This document shows, in pieces, positions 39,749 to 52,006 of a DNA stretch of 64,000 nt. The notes under the pieces are model-generated. The model made no database searches. It was not told the origin of the DNA and saw nothing but the letters and a program-made list of their open reading frames with translations. Each line of letters starts with the position of its first letter. Position 1 is the first letter of the stretch. Origin of the DNA: Marinibacterium anthonyi (GTDB taxonomy: Bacteria; Pseudomonadota; Alphaproteobacteria; Rhodobacterales; Rhodobacteraceae); assembly GCA_003217735.2 (NCBI GenBank), contig CP031585.1, positions 1,413,501 to 1,477,500 of the forward strand, written 5' to 3'. A program made the translations under genes and the position numbers.

Positions 39749-40318
39749 ATGAAGAAGATGATTATCAGCGCAGTCGCGGCGCTGGGGCTGATGGCGTCAG
39801 CCGCACTGGCAGAGGTCACGCTGACGCCGGCCAACCCGCAACCCAAGGGGCTGAAGACGGGCCTGTCCGTGACCTATGCCTACCCGGTGGACATCAAGAC
39901 CCTGGCCCAGGCCAAGAACGCCCTGGCCAGCGCGCCCGAAGCCGGCCCGCCGCTGAGCGGGCTGACCTACCCCGACGGCGGCAACCTGGGCAAGGCGCTG
40001 ACGTCCAAGCAGGTGACGTCGGTCGCGGCGGCGATCAACGGCTACATCCGCTTCGACGAGGCCGGTGTCTATTCGCTGAAATTCTACACCAACGACGGGC
40101 TGGACATGCGCATCGGCGGACAACGGGTCGGCTATGAAACCGACCGGACGCCCTGCTCCAGCACCGGCAACACCAAGGTCAACGTGCCTCAGGCGGGCTG
40201 GTACGATCTGACGGGCCTGTGGTTCCAGCGGCTGTCAAGCTCGTGCCTGGAGATGGAATGGACGACACCCTCGGGCAAGAAGGGTGCGGTTCCCAATTCG
40301 GTCTTCGGCTACAAGTGA
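39749..40318 (+). CDS. Secreted PA14-domain-like protein
   Basis: 189 aa. Signal peptide (MIISAVAALGLMASAALA), then a domain with the PA14 pattern: YIRFDEAGVYSLKFYTNDGL, DMRIGG and AGWYDLTGLWFQ, corresponding to the beta-sandwich with the SDDGxxLxIDG-like strand. PA14 domains bind glycans or mediate assembly. Start chosen at 39749 for the signal. Two cysteines (PCSS, SSCLEM) may pair. Followed by a clear terminator. Monocistronic. Confidence 0.75.
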   Translation: MKKMIISAVAALGLMASAALAEVTLTPANPQPKGLKTGLSVTYAYPVDIKTLAQAKNALASAPEAGPPLSGLTYPDGGNLGKALTSKQVTSVAAAINGYIRFDEAGVYSLKFYTNDGLDMRIGGQRVGYETDRTPCSSTGNTKVNVPQAGWYDLTGLWFQRLSSSCLEMEWTTPSGKKGAVPNSVFGYK

Positions 40319-40354
40319 TCTGTCGCAAACCCGACAGGCGTGTCGGGTGCGGGG

Positions 40355-40382
40355 AAAGGGCGGCCTTCAGGGCGCCCTTTTT
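40355..40382 (+). terminator. Intrinsic terminator after PA14 gene
   Basis: AAAGGGCG (40355-40362) pairs with CGCCCTTT (40373-40380), followed by further T. Lies 36 bp after the stop. Can also act on the opposite strand. Confidence 0.75.
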
Positions 40383-40436
40383 CATTGGGTTGGCACGCTG
40401 CCTGCTGGTTCCTTGCAAAGGCATGGAGGGCGGCGG

Positions 40437-40835
40437 ATGGCGCGCGTGGTGTTTTACGAGAAACCTGGCTGCATCGCGAACCGGCGCCAGAAGGCGCTGT
40501 TGGAGCGGAGCGGGCATGCGTTGGAGCTGCGCAACCTGCTGGAGGAAGACTGGACGGAGGAGCGGTTGCGGCCGTTCTTCGGCGCGCTGCCGGTTGGCGC
40601 GTGGTTCAACCCTTCGGCGCCGGCGGTGAAAACGGGGCGGGTGGTGCCCCGGGATATGGGCGAGGCCGGGGCGCTGGCGGCGATGTGTGCCGATCCGTTG
40701 CTGATCCGGCGGCCCTTGATGCAGGTCGGAACGGAGCGGCGGGCCGGGTTCGTTACGGAGGCGGTGGCGGCCTGGATCGGGCTGGTGGCGGTGGATGGCC
40801 CGGTCGGGGACAGCTGTCCGCTGACCGGGCCCTGA
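40437..40835 (+). CDS. ArsC/Spx-family thioredoxin-fold protein
   Basis: 132 aa. VVFYEKPGCIANRRQKALLE begins an ArsC-like fold in which PGCIAN replaces the redox CxxC; GHALELRNLLEEDWTEERLR and PLLIRRPLMQVGTERRAGF are the typical later parts, with the RRP(L/I) loop. Similar proteins beside nitrogenase genes are called nitrogenase-associated; here there are no nif genes. Start at 40437 follows GGAGGGCGG. Possibly an arsenate-reductase-like or Spx-like regulator; activity not assigned. Confidence 0.75.
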   Translation: MARVVFYEKPGCIANRRQKALLERSGHALELRNLLEEDWTEERLRPFFGALPVGAWFNPSAPAVKTGRVVPRDMGEAGALAAMCADPLLIRRPLMQVGTERRAGFVTEAVAAWIGLVAVDGPVGDSCPLTGP

Positions 40836-40839
40836 GGGG

Positions 40840-41394
40840 TCAGTCGCGCGGGTCGGCGGAAAGGACCTGGTAGATGTCGCGAGAGAGCAGCCAGCCGGAT
40901 TCGGTCAGCGCCCAGACATGCATGTAACGGCCGTGGATCGTGGCGTCGGGGAGGTCGAGCTGGGTGGTGGCGATCTCGACCGCGGTGGCGGGGCCGTGCT
41001 GGCGGATTTCCTGGATGTTGATCCTGAGGTTGGTGGCGCCGGTTTCGAACGTGGCCGCGTATTGGGCGGCGATGGCGGGGCGGCCGACGATGGGGGCGCC
41101 CTGGGGCGGCAGGAGCGCGGCGTCGTCGGTATAGAGGCCGGCGATGGCTTCGGCGTCCTGGGCCTCGAAGGCCCGGGCGAAGGCGGACAGGCGGGCGACG
41201 ATGGGGTTGTTGCGGATCCGGGCGTCCTGGTCGGCGTCCTCGGGGGTCTGTTCGGGTTTTTCGGGGGCTTCGGCGGCCGGCTGGTCGGCGGTGGTGTCCG
41301 GCGCGACGTCCTGGGTGGTGTTTGGGGCGGTGTTTTGGGCAGCGGCGGGGAGGGCTGTGAGGCAGAGGAGGAGGGCGAGAAGGGGGCGGGACAT
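40840..41394 (-). CDS. Secreted SnoaL/DUF4440-type (NTF2-fold) protein
   Basis: 184 aa. Signal peptide (MSRPLLALLLCLTALPAAAQ), a Thr/Asp/Glu/Pro-rich linker, then an NTF2-like domain (AFARAFEAQDAEAIAGLYTD, DDAALLPPQGAPIVGRPAI, HVWALTESGWLLSRDIYQV), usual for SnoaL/DUF4440. Periplasmic. Start at 41392-41394 gives the signal; an in-frame extension to 41478 only translates the palindrome as MSHAWD. The 66-bp repeated element lies 66 bp upstream with a TTGACC..TACCCT promoter between. Confidence 0.75.
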   Translation of the reverse strand: MSRPLLALLLCLTALPAAAQNTAPNTTQDVAPDTTADQPAAEAPEKPEQTPEDADQDARIRNNPIVARLSAFARAFEAQDAEAIAGLYTDDAALLPPQGAPIVGRPAIAAQYAATFETGATNLRINIQEIRQHGPATAVEIATTQLDLPDATIHGRYMHVWALTESGWLLSRDIYQVLSADPRD

Positions 41395-41423
41395 GGGACA
41401 TCTTTCAATCGGAATTCGGGGGC

Positions 41424-41451
41424 AGGGTAACGGGATCCCCGGTCCGGTCAA
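41424..41451 (-). promoter_or_regulatory. Candidate sigma70 promoter of the NTF2-like gene
   Basis: On the minus strand TTGACC (41451-41446), a 16-bp spacer and TACCCT (41429-41424), 9 bp beyond the palindrome of repeated element copy B. Confidence 0.35.
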
Positions 41452-41459
41452 TGAAGAGA

Positions 41460-41525
41460 TGTCCCACGCGTGGGACATTTGTCGGGTTGAATGTTTTCAA
41501 TGGGTTGCAGAGGCGGATTTACCAA
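41460..41525 (-). repeat. 66-bp repeated element with 18-bp palindrome, copy B
   Basis: Minus-strand copy of the element at 2596-2661, gapless over 66 bases: palindrome TGTCCCACGCGTGGGACA at 41460-41477 and the block CCGCCTCTGCAACCC. It points toward the NTF2-like gene. A separate hairpin, CCAATCC/GGATTGG (41522-41539), abuts its upstream edge. Confidence 0.75.
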
Positions 41526-41567
41526 TCCTTAGGGATTGGCAGGGGCGACGGAGGTGCCGTGGGGACA

Positions 41568-41589
41568 GGATGGGTGATGTCACCCATCC
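41568..41589. repeat. GGATGGGTGA hairpin repeat, copy 1
   Basis: GGATGGGTGA (41568-41577), TG, TCACCCATCC (41580-41589): 10-bp stem. It lies 13 bp beyond the stop of the 43-aa gene and may end its transcript. Related hairpins are at 41943-41962 and 42515-42535. Confidence 0.6.
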
Positions 41590-41602
41590 CCTAGCCGGGC
41601 GC

Positions 41603-41734
41603 TCAGCCGAGCTTCTTGCCGGCGATCACGGTCGCCGTCTTGCCGGCGTTGGAATTCGCGGTGGCCAGCACCTTGGGCTGTTCCTTTTTCGGCTTCTTGG
41701 CTTCGCGATGGCCACGGTTCTTTTGCTTGGACAT
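41603..41734 (-). CDS. Small basic conserved protein (43 aa)
   Basis: 43 aa, very basic: MSKQKNRGHREAKKPKKEQP, then a Thr/Ala stretch and the ending TVIAGKKLG. About one-quarter Lys/Arg, no hydrophobic segment. Similar tiny Lys-rich proteins occur in alphaproteobacterial genomes as I recall, and suggest nucleic-acid or ribosome association. Start at 41732-41734 is the likely one. Function unknown. Confidence 0.55.
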   Translation of the reverse strand: MSKQKNRGHREAKKPKKEQPKVLATANSNAGKTATVIAGKKLG

Positions 41735-42081
41735 TGGATTTCCTGACATTTGCCGGGGGCACCATGCCACCCGGGCCGGTGTCATGGGTGTCAGGGTTGC
41801 CTGGGTCCGCGTCTATGGACGGGCGCCAGGGCGATGATCCCGGTGGGACAGCAAAGGCGCGGGGTCCGCGACCTTGTACACCGTTCAAAATATGCGGGAT
41901 CGGGGCGCGGCGCAAGGTGCACGCGATGTTCGGAGGTGGGAAGATGGGTGATATCACCCATCCTACATCCTACATCCTACATCCTACATCCTACTGGGCC
42001 GGGGCGCGTCGTGTCACATTGCGCGGGGCGGCGTTCGGGCGCAGGATCGCGGGGCGGTGTCACGGGAGGAGGAGCGTGATC
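41735..42081. other. 347-bp intergenic region with palindrome and tandem repeat
   Basis: No gene seen. It contains the perfect 20-bp palindrome GATGGGTGATATCACCCATC (41943-41962) followed immediately by five copies of ATCCTAC. A possible promoter (TTGTAC near 41873, AT-rich AAAATAT near 41887) could serve the cytochrome gene. Confidence 0.5.
41943..41994. repeat. GATGGGTGAT palindrome plus ATCCTAC x5 tandem repeat
   Basis: Perfect palindrome at 41943-41962, then ATCCTAC repeated five times at 41960-41994. The last arm TCC continues into the tandem units, so the array looks like slippage of the CCATCCTAC edge that also follows copy 3 at 42515-42540. Confidence 0.8.
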
Positions 42082-42498
42082 ATGCGTATGGCCTTGCTGG
42101 CGGCCCTGAGCTGCCTTGCTGCCCCGGTCGGCCCGGTCGGCCCGGTCGCGGCGCAGGATGTGGAGGAAGGGCAGGCGATATTCGACCATTACTGCGCCAC
42201 CTGTCACGGGCCCGAGGCGCGGGGTGACGGGGTGATGGCGGGGGTTCTGGTGGTGGCGCCGTCGAACCTGCGGACGCTGTCGTCGCGCAACGGGGGCGAT
42301 TTCCCGCTGGCCCGCGTGGTGGAGCGGATCGACGGGCAGGACCCTTTGATGAGCCACGGGTCGGCGATGCCGGTCTGGGGGCCGTTCTTTCAGGGCGGAT
42401 GGGACGTGCGGGTGGAGACGCTGTCGGGCGAGGCGGTGGAGACCAGCCGGCCGATCGCCCATGTGGTCAGCTACCTGATGTCGGTGCAGGACGAGTGA
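42082..42498 (+). CDS. Cytochrome c, periplasmic
   Basis: 138 aa. Signal peptide (MRMALLAALSCLAAPVGPVG..AAQ), haem motif CATCH at residues 38-42 in FDHYCATCHGPEARGDG, probable distal ligand Met 96 (GSAMPVWGP). Single-haem class I type, like the small cytochromes that feed or accept electrons from dehydrogenases. ATG 42082 has AGGAGG nine bases upstream; GTG 42076 is possible. Electron partner unknown. Confidence 0.88.
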   Translation: MRMALLAALSCLAAPVGPVGPVAAQDVEEGQAIFDHYCATCHGPEARGDGVMAGVLVVAPSNLRTLSSRNGGDFPLARVVERIDGQDPLMSHGSAMPVWGPFFQGGWDVRVETLSGEAVETSRPIAHVVSYLMSVQDE

Positions 42499-42514
42499 GG
42501 TTGGTTGGATGTAA

Positions 42515-42535
42515 GATGGGTGCTGAGCACCCATC
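42515..42535. repeat. GATGGGTGCT hairpin repeat, copy 3
   Basis: GATGGGTGCT-G-AGCACCCATC followed by CTACGGG, 16 bp after the cytochrome stop; may serve as its transcript end. Same family as 41568-41589 and 41943-41962. Confidence 0.6.
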
Positions 42536-42628
42536 CTACGGGTGGGTGTTCGGGAGGACCGGCGGGGGAAGGATTCCGGGTTGGGGTTGATTGGGGGGGG
42601 CTTGGGGGGCGCTTTGACCTCCACCCGA

Positions 42629-42677
42629 TGCGTGATGCCCTGCATCACGCACGCGCCCGACCCGCCCCATGGGCGGG
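42629..42677. repeat. Two further hairpins upstream of the low-GC gene
   Basis: TGCGTGATGC-CCT-GCATCACGCA (42629-42651) and CCCGCCC-CAT-GGGCGGG (42661-42677), with a GACGCTTTT run after. They end the repeat-rich 42.5-42.7 kb stretch, after which base composition drops abruptly. Confidence 0.55.
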
Positions 42678-42777
42678 CGCGACGCTTTTGGTTGGTGGCG
42701 AGGGATTTTTCTTGCCAAGAATGAACGATCTAAGAGTGCACATGTGGCCTTGACCCGAAAACGCTAACTGCAATGGT

Positions 42778-43565
42778 ATGATTGACCGGGATACGTTTGG
42801 GAAATCGGCAATGAAACAAGTGACGCTAACTGCATCGGTTCCATTGCTTGCAAGTTGGGGATGGGATGATCGTGTAATCACCCCAAGCACGCATCCGCAG
42901 CGCAGGCGAGTAGACTTAATGATGTTGCAGAGCAGAAGGTGGCAGACTGCCAGTGCTATTGAAAGAGATTTTCAAGAATTGCTTCAGTTCGTATCGCCTT
43001 CTTGTCAGAATTTTCCGTGCCATTCACCTCGGATTTCTGCGTTGCTCGTGCGGACATGTATGGAGGTCGAAAGCTGTTTTAAATCGATCCTTTCAGAAAA
43101 TGATGTCTCGAAGAAGCGTCAGAAAAGTATCGAAGATTTTAGGGTTGTCGAGAAGTCGCACTCATTGTCTCGATACAGTGTAAAAATTCACGGTTGGCAT
43201 CAAGGAAGCAAAGTCTTTCGACCATTCCAAGCTTGGGGGGCTGAACGTAGTTGCGACCCGCCACTAGGTAAGTTGGTGTGGTATTCAGCTTATGGCAGTC
43301 TCAAACACAATGTGCTTGATGAGGTGGAATATGGGACATTCGAGAATCTGTGTTGCTCGATATGCGGATTGCACGCGCTTTTGGTGAGTCAATTTGGATT
43401 TACAGGATGGGGCCCCCAAGGCGTTCTCGGGTTTTATTCCGCTCCTGAGTACGAATGTGCGGTCGGAAGTACTGTCGAAGTTCGGTTCCCCCGACCCGAA
43501 GAATGCAATGTGGTTTATGATTTACCCAAGACTTGGAGCTATCCAATCGAGAGTTTTGAGTACAA

Positions 43566-43569
<4 letters not shown>
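42778..43569 (+). CDS. Low-GC orphan protein, HEPN-like features
   Basis: 263 aa. Codon use is markedly lower in GC than all neighbours up to the prophage, suggesting recent transfer. Helical segments ISALLVRTCMEVESCFKSIL (~87-106) and LVWYSAYGSLKHN (~166-178) followed by FENLCCSICGLHALLVSQF resemble uncharacterised HEPN-like proteins with a W-Y-x-x-Y-x-x-x-K-H-N motif; many such proteins are RNases in defence. Start uncertain: 42778, 42811 or 42919. Its TAA stop overlaps the parE stop (43566-43569), so it ends exactly against parE. Function not known. Confidence 0.6.
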
Positions 43570-45518
<1,949 letters not shown>

Positions 45519-45602
45519 GCGGCTGCTCGTTATGGGTTGGTTGGCGCGGAGTATTGCAGGCCGGGTGGGGCGGGGAAAGAGCGATTGTCCGCAAGGCCCG
45601 GT

Positions 45603-46700
45603 TCAGCCGGCCGCGGCGGGGGGATCGATGGCGGATTTGCCGTTGCGCAGCAGCCGATCGGCCAGTTTGCGGCCGCGCCGGCCGGCGACAAGGGGGCGGG
45701 CCGGGCTGTGGTCGAGGTCGGGAAAGAGGGCCCTGATTTCCTGTGCGGCGGCGGCGGGCAGCAGGTGCAGCGCATCGGGGAACAGCGATTCCGTGGGCGC
45801 GCCGCTGGAATAGATCACCTGGTGACGGTCGAAGAGCAGGTGCAGATAGGTGACCTGGGTGCAATCGGTGTCGATGTCGATGCCGGGCAGCGAGGTCAGG
45901 TGCCTGGCGGCGACCAGGATCTCGGGCTGGCCGAACATGCGCATGGCCACGCGCGAGCGGATCAGCACGCGGTGCTGGGGCGACAGGCGCAGGGGCAGGC
46001 GCGGCGTGGCCGGCCCCAGGGCGCCCGGCAGGATGCGGATCGGGCGCAGGTTGGGTGCCAGGTCGCGGTCCGAAAGGCTGCGGCTGGCGATCCAGCGCAG
46101 CGGTTGAAAGCCCTCGTCCCGGGTCAGGATCATGTCGCCGGGCGCCAGGTCCGTGACCAGCCGGTCGCCGCGGGCGGTGGCGATCACGGTTTCGGCGGTG
46201 AAACAGGCCACCGCATTGGCGGGATCCAGGCACTGGATGTCCCGCGCGCTGCCGGTGCAATAGGTCAGTTCGGTCCCTGCCGGCGGCAGGTCGCCTTCGA
46301 AGACGAAGCCGACGATCCGGGTGTCGATGGATATCGCCACCATGTGGTAGGTGCCGCCGTCCGAGCCGGCCAACGTGATTTCGTATTCATCCTCGATCAG
46401 GCTGCCGGCGGGATAGATCACGTTGCCGTCGGGGCCGCACAGGTCGCTGGCCAGCCCCTGGTAGCTGAACAGGGGATCGTCCTGCAGCACGTCGTTGGAA
46501 TCGGCCACCTCGACCGTCTGGACCGTGGCGTCGGCGGACACCGTCAGCGTGGGCGAGGTCGAGGAATACCAATCCCATTGCGCCCCGCTGGGAAACGCCT
46601 GGATGATGTCGGGCACGCTGACCTGGGCGCTGTCCAGCGTCAGGAAGGAAAGGCTGTAGGTCGGCAAGGGACGGTCCACTCCGATACGGAATCGCCGCAA
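45603..46700 (-). CDS. Hint (hedgehog/intein) domain protein
   Basis: 365 aa. Residues 1-160 form a beta-rich acidic domain (TYSLSFLTLDSAQVSVPDII) with no signal. Residues ~164-310 are a Hint domain: ACFTAETVIATARGDRLVTD with catalytic Cys 166, LAPGDMILTRDEG, and LSPQHRVLIRS block B. Hint proteins of this sort are common in Rhodobacteraceae and are often attached to extracellular or haemolysin-like proteins. Self-cleavage is expected by family, not shown. C-terminal tail is basic. No partner gene adjacent. Confidence 0.85.
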   Translation of the reverse strand: MRRFRIGVDRPLPTYSLSFLTLDSAQVSVPDIIQAFPSGAQWDWYSSTSPTLTVSADATVQTVEVADSNDVLQDDPLFSYQGLASDLCGPDGNVIYPAGSLIEDEYEITLAGSDGGTYHMVAISIDTRIVGFVFEGDLPPAGTELTYCTGSARDIQCLDPANAVACFTAETVIATARGDRLVTDLAPGDMILTRDEGFQPLRWIASRSLSDRDLAPNLRPIRILPGALGPATPRLPLRLSPQHRVLIRSRVAMRMFGQPEILVAARHLTSLPGIDIDTDCTQVTYLHLLFDRHQVIYSSGAPTESLFPDALHLLPAAAAQEIRALFPDLDHSPARPLVAGRRGRKLADRLLRNGKSAIDPPAAAG

Positions 46701-46751
46701 GACTCCTCTGAAAACATGAAGAAACGGGTTACGCCGCCGGGGCGGGCGGGA

Positions 46752-47624
46752 TCAGGTCCAGTCGAGCACCGCACCCGCCACCTGTTCGGGCCGCTGGTGG
46801 CAGACCCAGTGATCGGCGTCGGCCAGTTCGACACGGGTCAGGTCGGGGGCATAGGCTTCGAGCCCCTCGGTGCTTTGGGGCAGCAGCGCGGTGTCCTTGC
46901 GGCCCCAGATCAGCAGGTGCGGACAGGCGACGCGCAGCCGGTCGGGCGGCATGTCGGGCAGATCGGTGATGGGGACGCCGGGCGCGGCGACCCGCAGGGG
47001 CGAGGCGCGGTACCAGTCGATCATCGTGCCCAGCCGCCCGCCGCCTTCGGACCAGGCGGAGACATACTTCGCCTGGCGGGCCGGCGTCAGCCAGGACAGG
47101 TCCATATGCGCCGAGAAAAGCTTGATCAGGCCGGCAAAGCCGTTGGCGGCCAGCCGGTCCTGCGACCCGGGCGCGCGCAGCAGGTCGATGTATTGCGACG
47201 CTTCCGACTGGGCGCCGCCACGGGCCAGTTCGCGCTGGAACGGGGCGGGATGCACGCCGTTGGCGACGATCAGGCGGGAGACCTTTCCCGGATGCCGGAT
47301 CGCCAGCCCATAGGCCACCGCCGCGCCCCAGTCGTGCCCGAAGACGATGGCCTGCCCGCCCAGATGGTCGATCAGCGCCGCCATGTCCGCCACCAGATGC
47401 GCCGCGCGGTAGGAGTCGACGCCCCGGGGCGACCAGCTTTGGCCATAGCCGCGCTGGTCGGGGGCGACACAGTGAAACCGGTGGGCCAGCCGCGGCGCCA
47501 GGTCTTCCCAGGCACCGCCGTATTCGGGGAACCCGTGCAGCAGAAGCAGCGGCGGCAGGGTGGCATCGCCCCAGCGGCGCAGAAAGAAGGGGCGATCGTT
47601 CAGCAGGCAGGTTTCGGTGATCAT
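46752..47624 (-). CDS. Alpha/beta hydrolase, epoxide-hydrolase-like
   Basis: 290 aa. LLLLHGFPEYGGAWEDLAPR (oxyanion HG), nucleophile elbow FGHDWGAAVAYGLA with Asp as nucleophile, and C-terminal LADADHWVCHQRPEQVA containing the His. The HDWG elbow is that of epoxide hydrolases and haloalkane dehalogenases; substrate not determined. Start at 47622-47624 (MITETCL). Downstream of the composite repeat region, likely single gene. Confidence 0.88.
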   Translation of the reverse strand: MITETCLLNDRPFFLRRWGDATLPPLLLLHGFPEYGGAWEDLAPRLAHRFHCVAPDQRGYGQSWSPRGVDSYRAAHLVADMAALIDHLGGQAIVFGHDWGAAVAYGLAIRHPGKVSRLIVANGVHPAPFQRELARGGAQSEASQYIDLLRAPGSQDRLAANGFAGLIKLFSAHMDLSWLTPARQAKYVSAWSEGGGRLGTMIDWYRASPLRVAAPGVPITDLPDMPPDRLRVACPHLLIWGRKDTALLPQSTEGLEAYAPDLTRVELADADHWVCHQRPEQVAGAVLDWT

Positions 47625-47703
47625 GGGCTCTCCTCCGGTCGGTTTGGGGTGCATGTCGCCTGCTTACGGGGCCGATTGATACAGTTTCTTGACGCCCGCC
47701 GCC

Positions 47704-47751
47704 GGATATCGCGCCGGATTTCGCACGGGATATCGCGCCGGATTTCGTGCA
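47704..47751. repeat. 12-bp tandem repeat, four units
   Basis: GGATATCGCGCC, GGATTTCGCACG, GGATATCGCGCC, GGATTTCGTGCA, then a partial GGATTTGG. Effectively a 24-bp unit repeated twice that arose from a 12-bp unit. Confidence 0.8.
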
Positions 47752-47809
47752 GGATTTGGCATTAGGTGCCGCCCTGCACCCGGACGCGCGCCGCCGGCAC
47801 GCGCGGATT

Positions 47810-47987
47810 GGGGGCGCTGCCCCCGTCCTCCGTCGGAGGACTCCCCCGAGGTATTTGGACCAAGGTGAAGACAGGGGCGTGGCGCCGTGATCCGGGCCGT
47901 GTGGGGCCGTGTGGGGTCGTGTCGGGGCGTGTCGGGGCGGGGAAGGCGCGCGGCCTGCTGTTTCTTTCCGGCTTCAAATACCCGGCC
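47810..47987. repeat. Composite dispersed repeat, copy 2
   Basis: GGGGGCGCTGCCCCC, GTCCTCC/GGAGGAC, CTCCCCCGAGGTATTTGGAC and CAAGGTGAAGA, then after an unrelated middle GCGCGGCCTGCTG, TTTCTTTC and TTCAAATACCCGGC. Same order and spacing class as 14270-14441, so the unit is two-part with an inverted TATTTG core. Confidence 0.7.
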
Positions 47988-48068
47988 GTCCGGTTGGATC
48001 CGGGGGCGGGTCCGGGGTGGCGCGATGTCTCTCTTGCCTCGGGCGCGCGGGGCCCCTATGGGCGGGCC

Positions 48069-49451
48069 ATGAGTACCTCGATGACCCTGTCCCGGCACAT
48101 GCGCGCGACGCTTGTGCTTGGCCTGCCGCTTGTCGGCGGGCACCTGGCGCAATTCGCCATCGGGCTGACCGACACGGTGATGCTGGGGCGCTATTCGATC
48201 GAGGCGCTGGCGGCCGGAACGCTGGCCAACAGCTATTTCTTCGTCTTCTTCCTGTTCGGGGCGGGTTTTGCGCTGGCCGTCATGCCGATGGTGGCGACCT
48301 ACGTGGCCAGTGGCGACGAGACATCCGTGCGCAGGGTGACGCGGATGGGGCTGTGGCTGTCGTTGATGTTCTCGACCCTGGCGATGCCGGTGTTCTGGTG
48401 GTCCGAGGCGCTGTTGCTGGGGCTGGGGCAGACGCCGGACGTGGCGGCGTTGGCGTCTGACTACCTGAAGGTGGCGGGCTGGGGGATCTTTCCGGCGCTG
48501 CTGGTCATGGTGCTGAAATCCTACCTGGCGGCGCTGGAGCGGACGCGGGTGGTGCTGTGGGTCACGGTTCTGGCGGCGCTGATGAACGCGGTGGGGGATT
48601 ACGTGCTGATCTTCGGGCACCTGGGGTTGCCCGAGATGGGGATCGTGGGGGCGGCGACGGCGTCGATCGTCACCCATTGCACGGCGCTGGCGGGGGCCGC
48701 GGTCTATGCGGTGATCGCGCGGCCCGACCACCAGCTTTTCGTGCGCTTCTGGCGGGCGGATTGGGAGATGTTCGCCAAGGTGTTGCGGATGGGCGTGCCG
48801 ATCGGGGTGACCACGCTGTCCGAGGTGAGCCTGTTCGCCGGGTCGGCGATGCTGATGGGTTGGCTGGGGACGATCCCGCTGGCCGCGCATGGCATCGCCA
48901 TGCAGCTGGGGGCGGCGATGTTCATGATGCACCTGGGCGTGTCGAACGCGGCGACGGTGCGCGCCGGGCAGGCCTATGGGCAGCGCGACGGGGTGGCATT
49001 GCGGCGGGGGGCGGCGGCGGCGCTGATCCTGTCGTCCATCGTGTCGCTGGTGACCATCGTGGGGTTCCTGACGATCCCCGATCTGCTGCTGGACCTGTTC
49101 CTGGATGCCGACAATCCCGACCGGCCGCAGATCCTGGCGATCGGGGTGGGGCTGCTGGCGGTTGCGGCGCTGTTTCAGATGATGGACGGGGCGCAGGTGG
49201 TGGCGCTGGGGCTGCTGCGCGGCGTGCATGACACCACGGTGCCGATGGTGATGGCCGGGGTCGGTTATTGGGTCGTCGGGCTTCCGGCGTCCTATGGGCT
49301 GGGTTTCGTGGCCGGCTATGGCGCGGTGGGGATCTGGCTGGGGCTGGTGCTGGGGCTGGTGACCGCCGCGGTGCTGCTGCTGTGGCGGTTCTGGGGATGG
49401 GCCGTGCAACAGGTGCCGGCGCGGGCGGCGGCGACGGCCGCGGCGGGGTAG
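48069..49451 (+). CDS. MATE family multidrug efflux pump
   Basis: 460 aa with twelve membrane helices in two MatE halves (first starts LPLVGGHLAQFAIGLTDTVM, second MGVPIGVTTLSEVSLFAGS). Na+- or H+-coupled export of cationic compounds. Start at 48069 puts the first helix near residue 15; upstream in-frame sequence is repeat DNA. Ends 68 bp before the convergent small gene. No regulator adjacent. Confidence 0.92.
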   Translation: MSTSMTLSRHMRATLVLGLPLVGGHLAQFAIGLTDTVMLGRYSIEALAAGTLANSYFFVFFLFGAGFALAVMPMVATYVASGDETSVRRVTRMGLWLSLMFSTLAMPVFWWSEALLLGLGQTPDVAALASDYLKVAGWGIFPALLVMVLKSYLAALERTRVVLWVTVLAALMNAVGDYVLIFGHLGLPEMGIVGAATASIVTHCTALAGAAVYAVIARPDHQLFVRFWRADWEMFAKVLRMGVPIGVTTLSEVSLFAGSAMLMGWLGTIPLAAHGIAMQLGAAMFMMHLGVSNAATVRAGQAYGQRDGVALRRGAAAALILSSIVSLVTIVGFLTIPDLLLDLFLDADNPDRPQILAIGVGLLAVAALFQMMDGAQVVALGLLRGVHDTTVPMVMAGVGYWVVGLPASYGLGFVAGYGAVGIWLGLVLGLVTAAVLLLWRFWGWAVQQVPARAAATAAAG

Positions 49452-49519
49452 GCCCGGCCGCTATCGGACCGGGTCAAACCCTGGGTCAGCCCCCGGTCAG
49501 CCCCCGGTCAGACCTTTGG

Positions 49520-51668
<2,149 letters not shown>

Positions 51669-51671
51669 GCG

Positions 51672-51929
51672 ATGAGCGAACCACGGGATATCCGGATCCG
51701 GCGGATGAAGATGCGGGCCATGCGCCGCGGCATCCGCGAGATGGACCTGATGCTGTCGGCCTATGCCGACGCGCGTCTGGAACACATGACGGAGGGCGAG
51801 TTGAATCTTTTCGATCAACTTCTTGGCGAAAACGACCAAGATCTTTATGCTTGGGTCACTGGACAAACCCCGGCAGGGGCTGCATTTTCAGGAATGATCG
51901 AGGAGATCGCCGTAAACTATCAGAAATAG
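51672..51929 (+). CDS. sdhE: FAD assembly factor SdhE
   Basis: 85 aa. The RRGIRE motif at residues 18-23 (binds the flavoprotein), and HMTEGELNLFDQLLGENDQD, YAWVTGQ are the family hallmarks. Promotes covalent flavinylation of succinate dehydrogenase SdhA and fumarate reductase. It lies 3 bp after the XRE gene. Succinate made by the propionate route upstream in the window enters the TCA cycle at the enzyme this factor matures. Confidence 0.92.
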   Translation: MSEPRDIRIRRMKMRAMRRGIREMDLMLSAYADARLEHMTEGELNLFDQLLGENDQDLYAWVTGQTPAGAAFSGMIEEIAVNYQK

Positions 51930-52006
51930 CGCGGCTTTTTCCACTTAACCGATTCTTCGGGAATTGTTGCCACTTTCGGTCCGAGCAGAACGAGTCGGAG
52001 TGAAAT

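Larger units (their letters stand above)
47625..48068. other. 444-bp repeat-rich intergenic region
   Basis: No gene seen. Contains four 12-bp tandem units alternating GGATATCGCGCC and GGATTTCGCACG (47704-47751), composite dispersed repeat copy 2 (47810-47987), and a G/T-rich stretch of repeated GTGGGGCCGT-like words (47897-47940) before the MATE gene. Confidence 0.55.

Noticed and set aside
47704-47751. CRISPR-like array
   Set aside because: Units are 12 bp, contiguous and without spacers.
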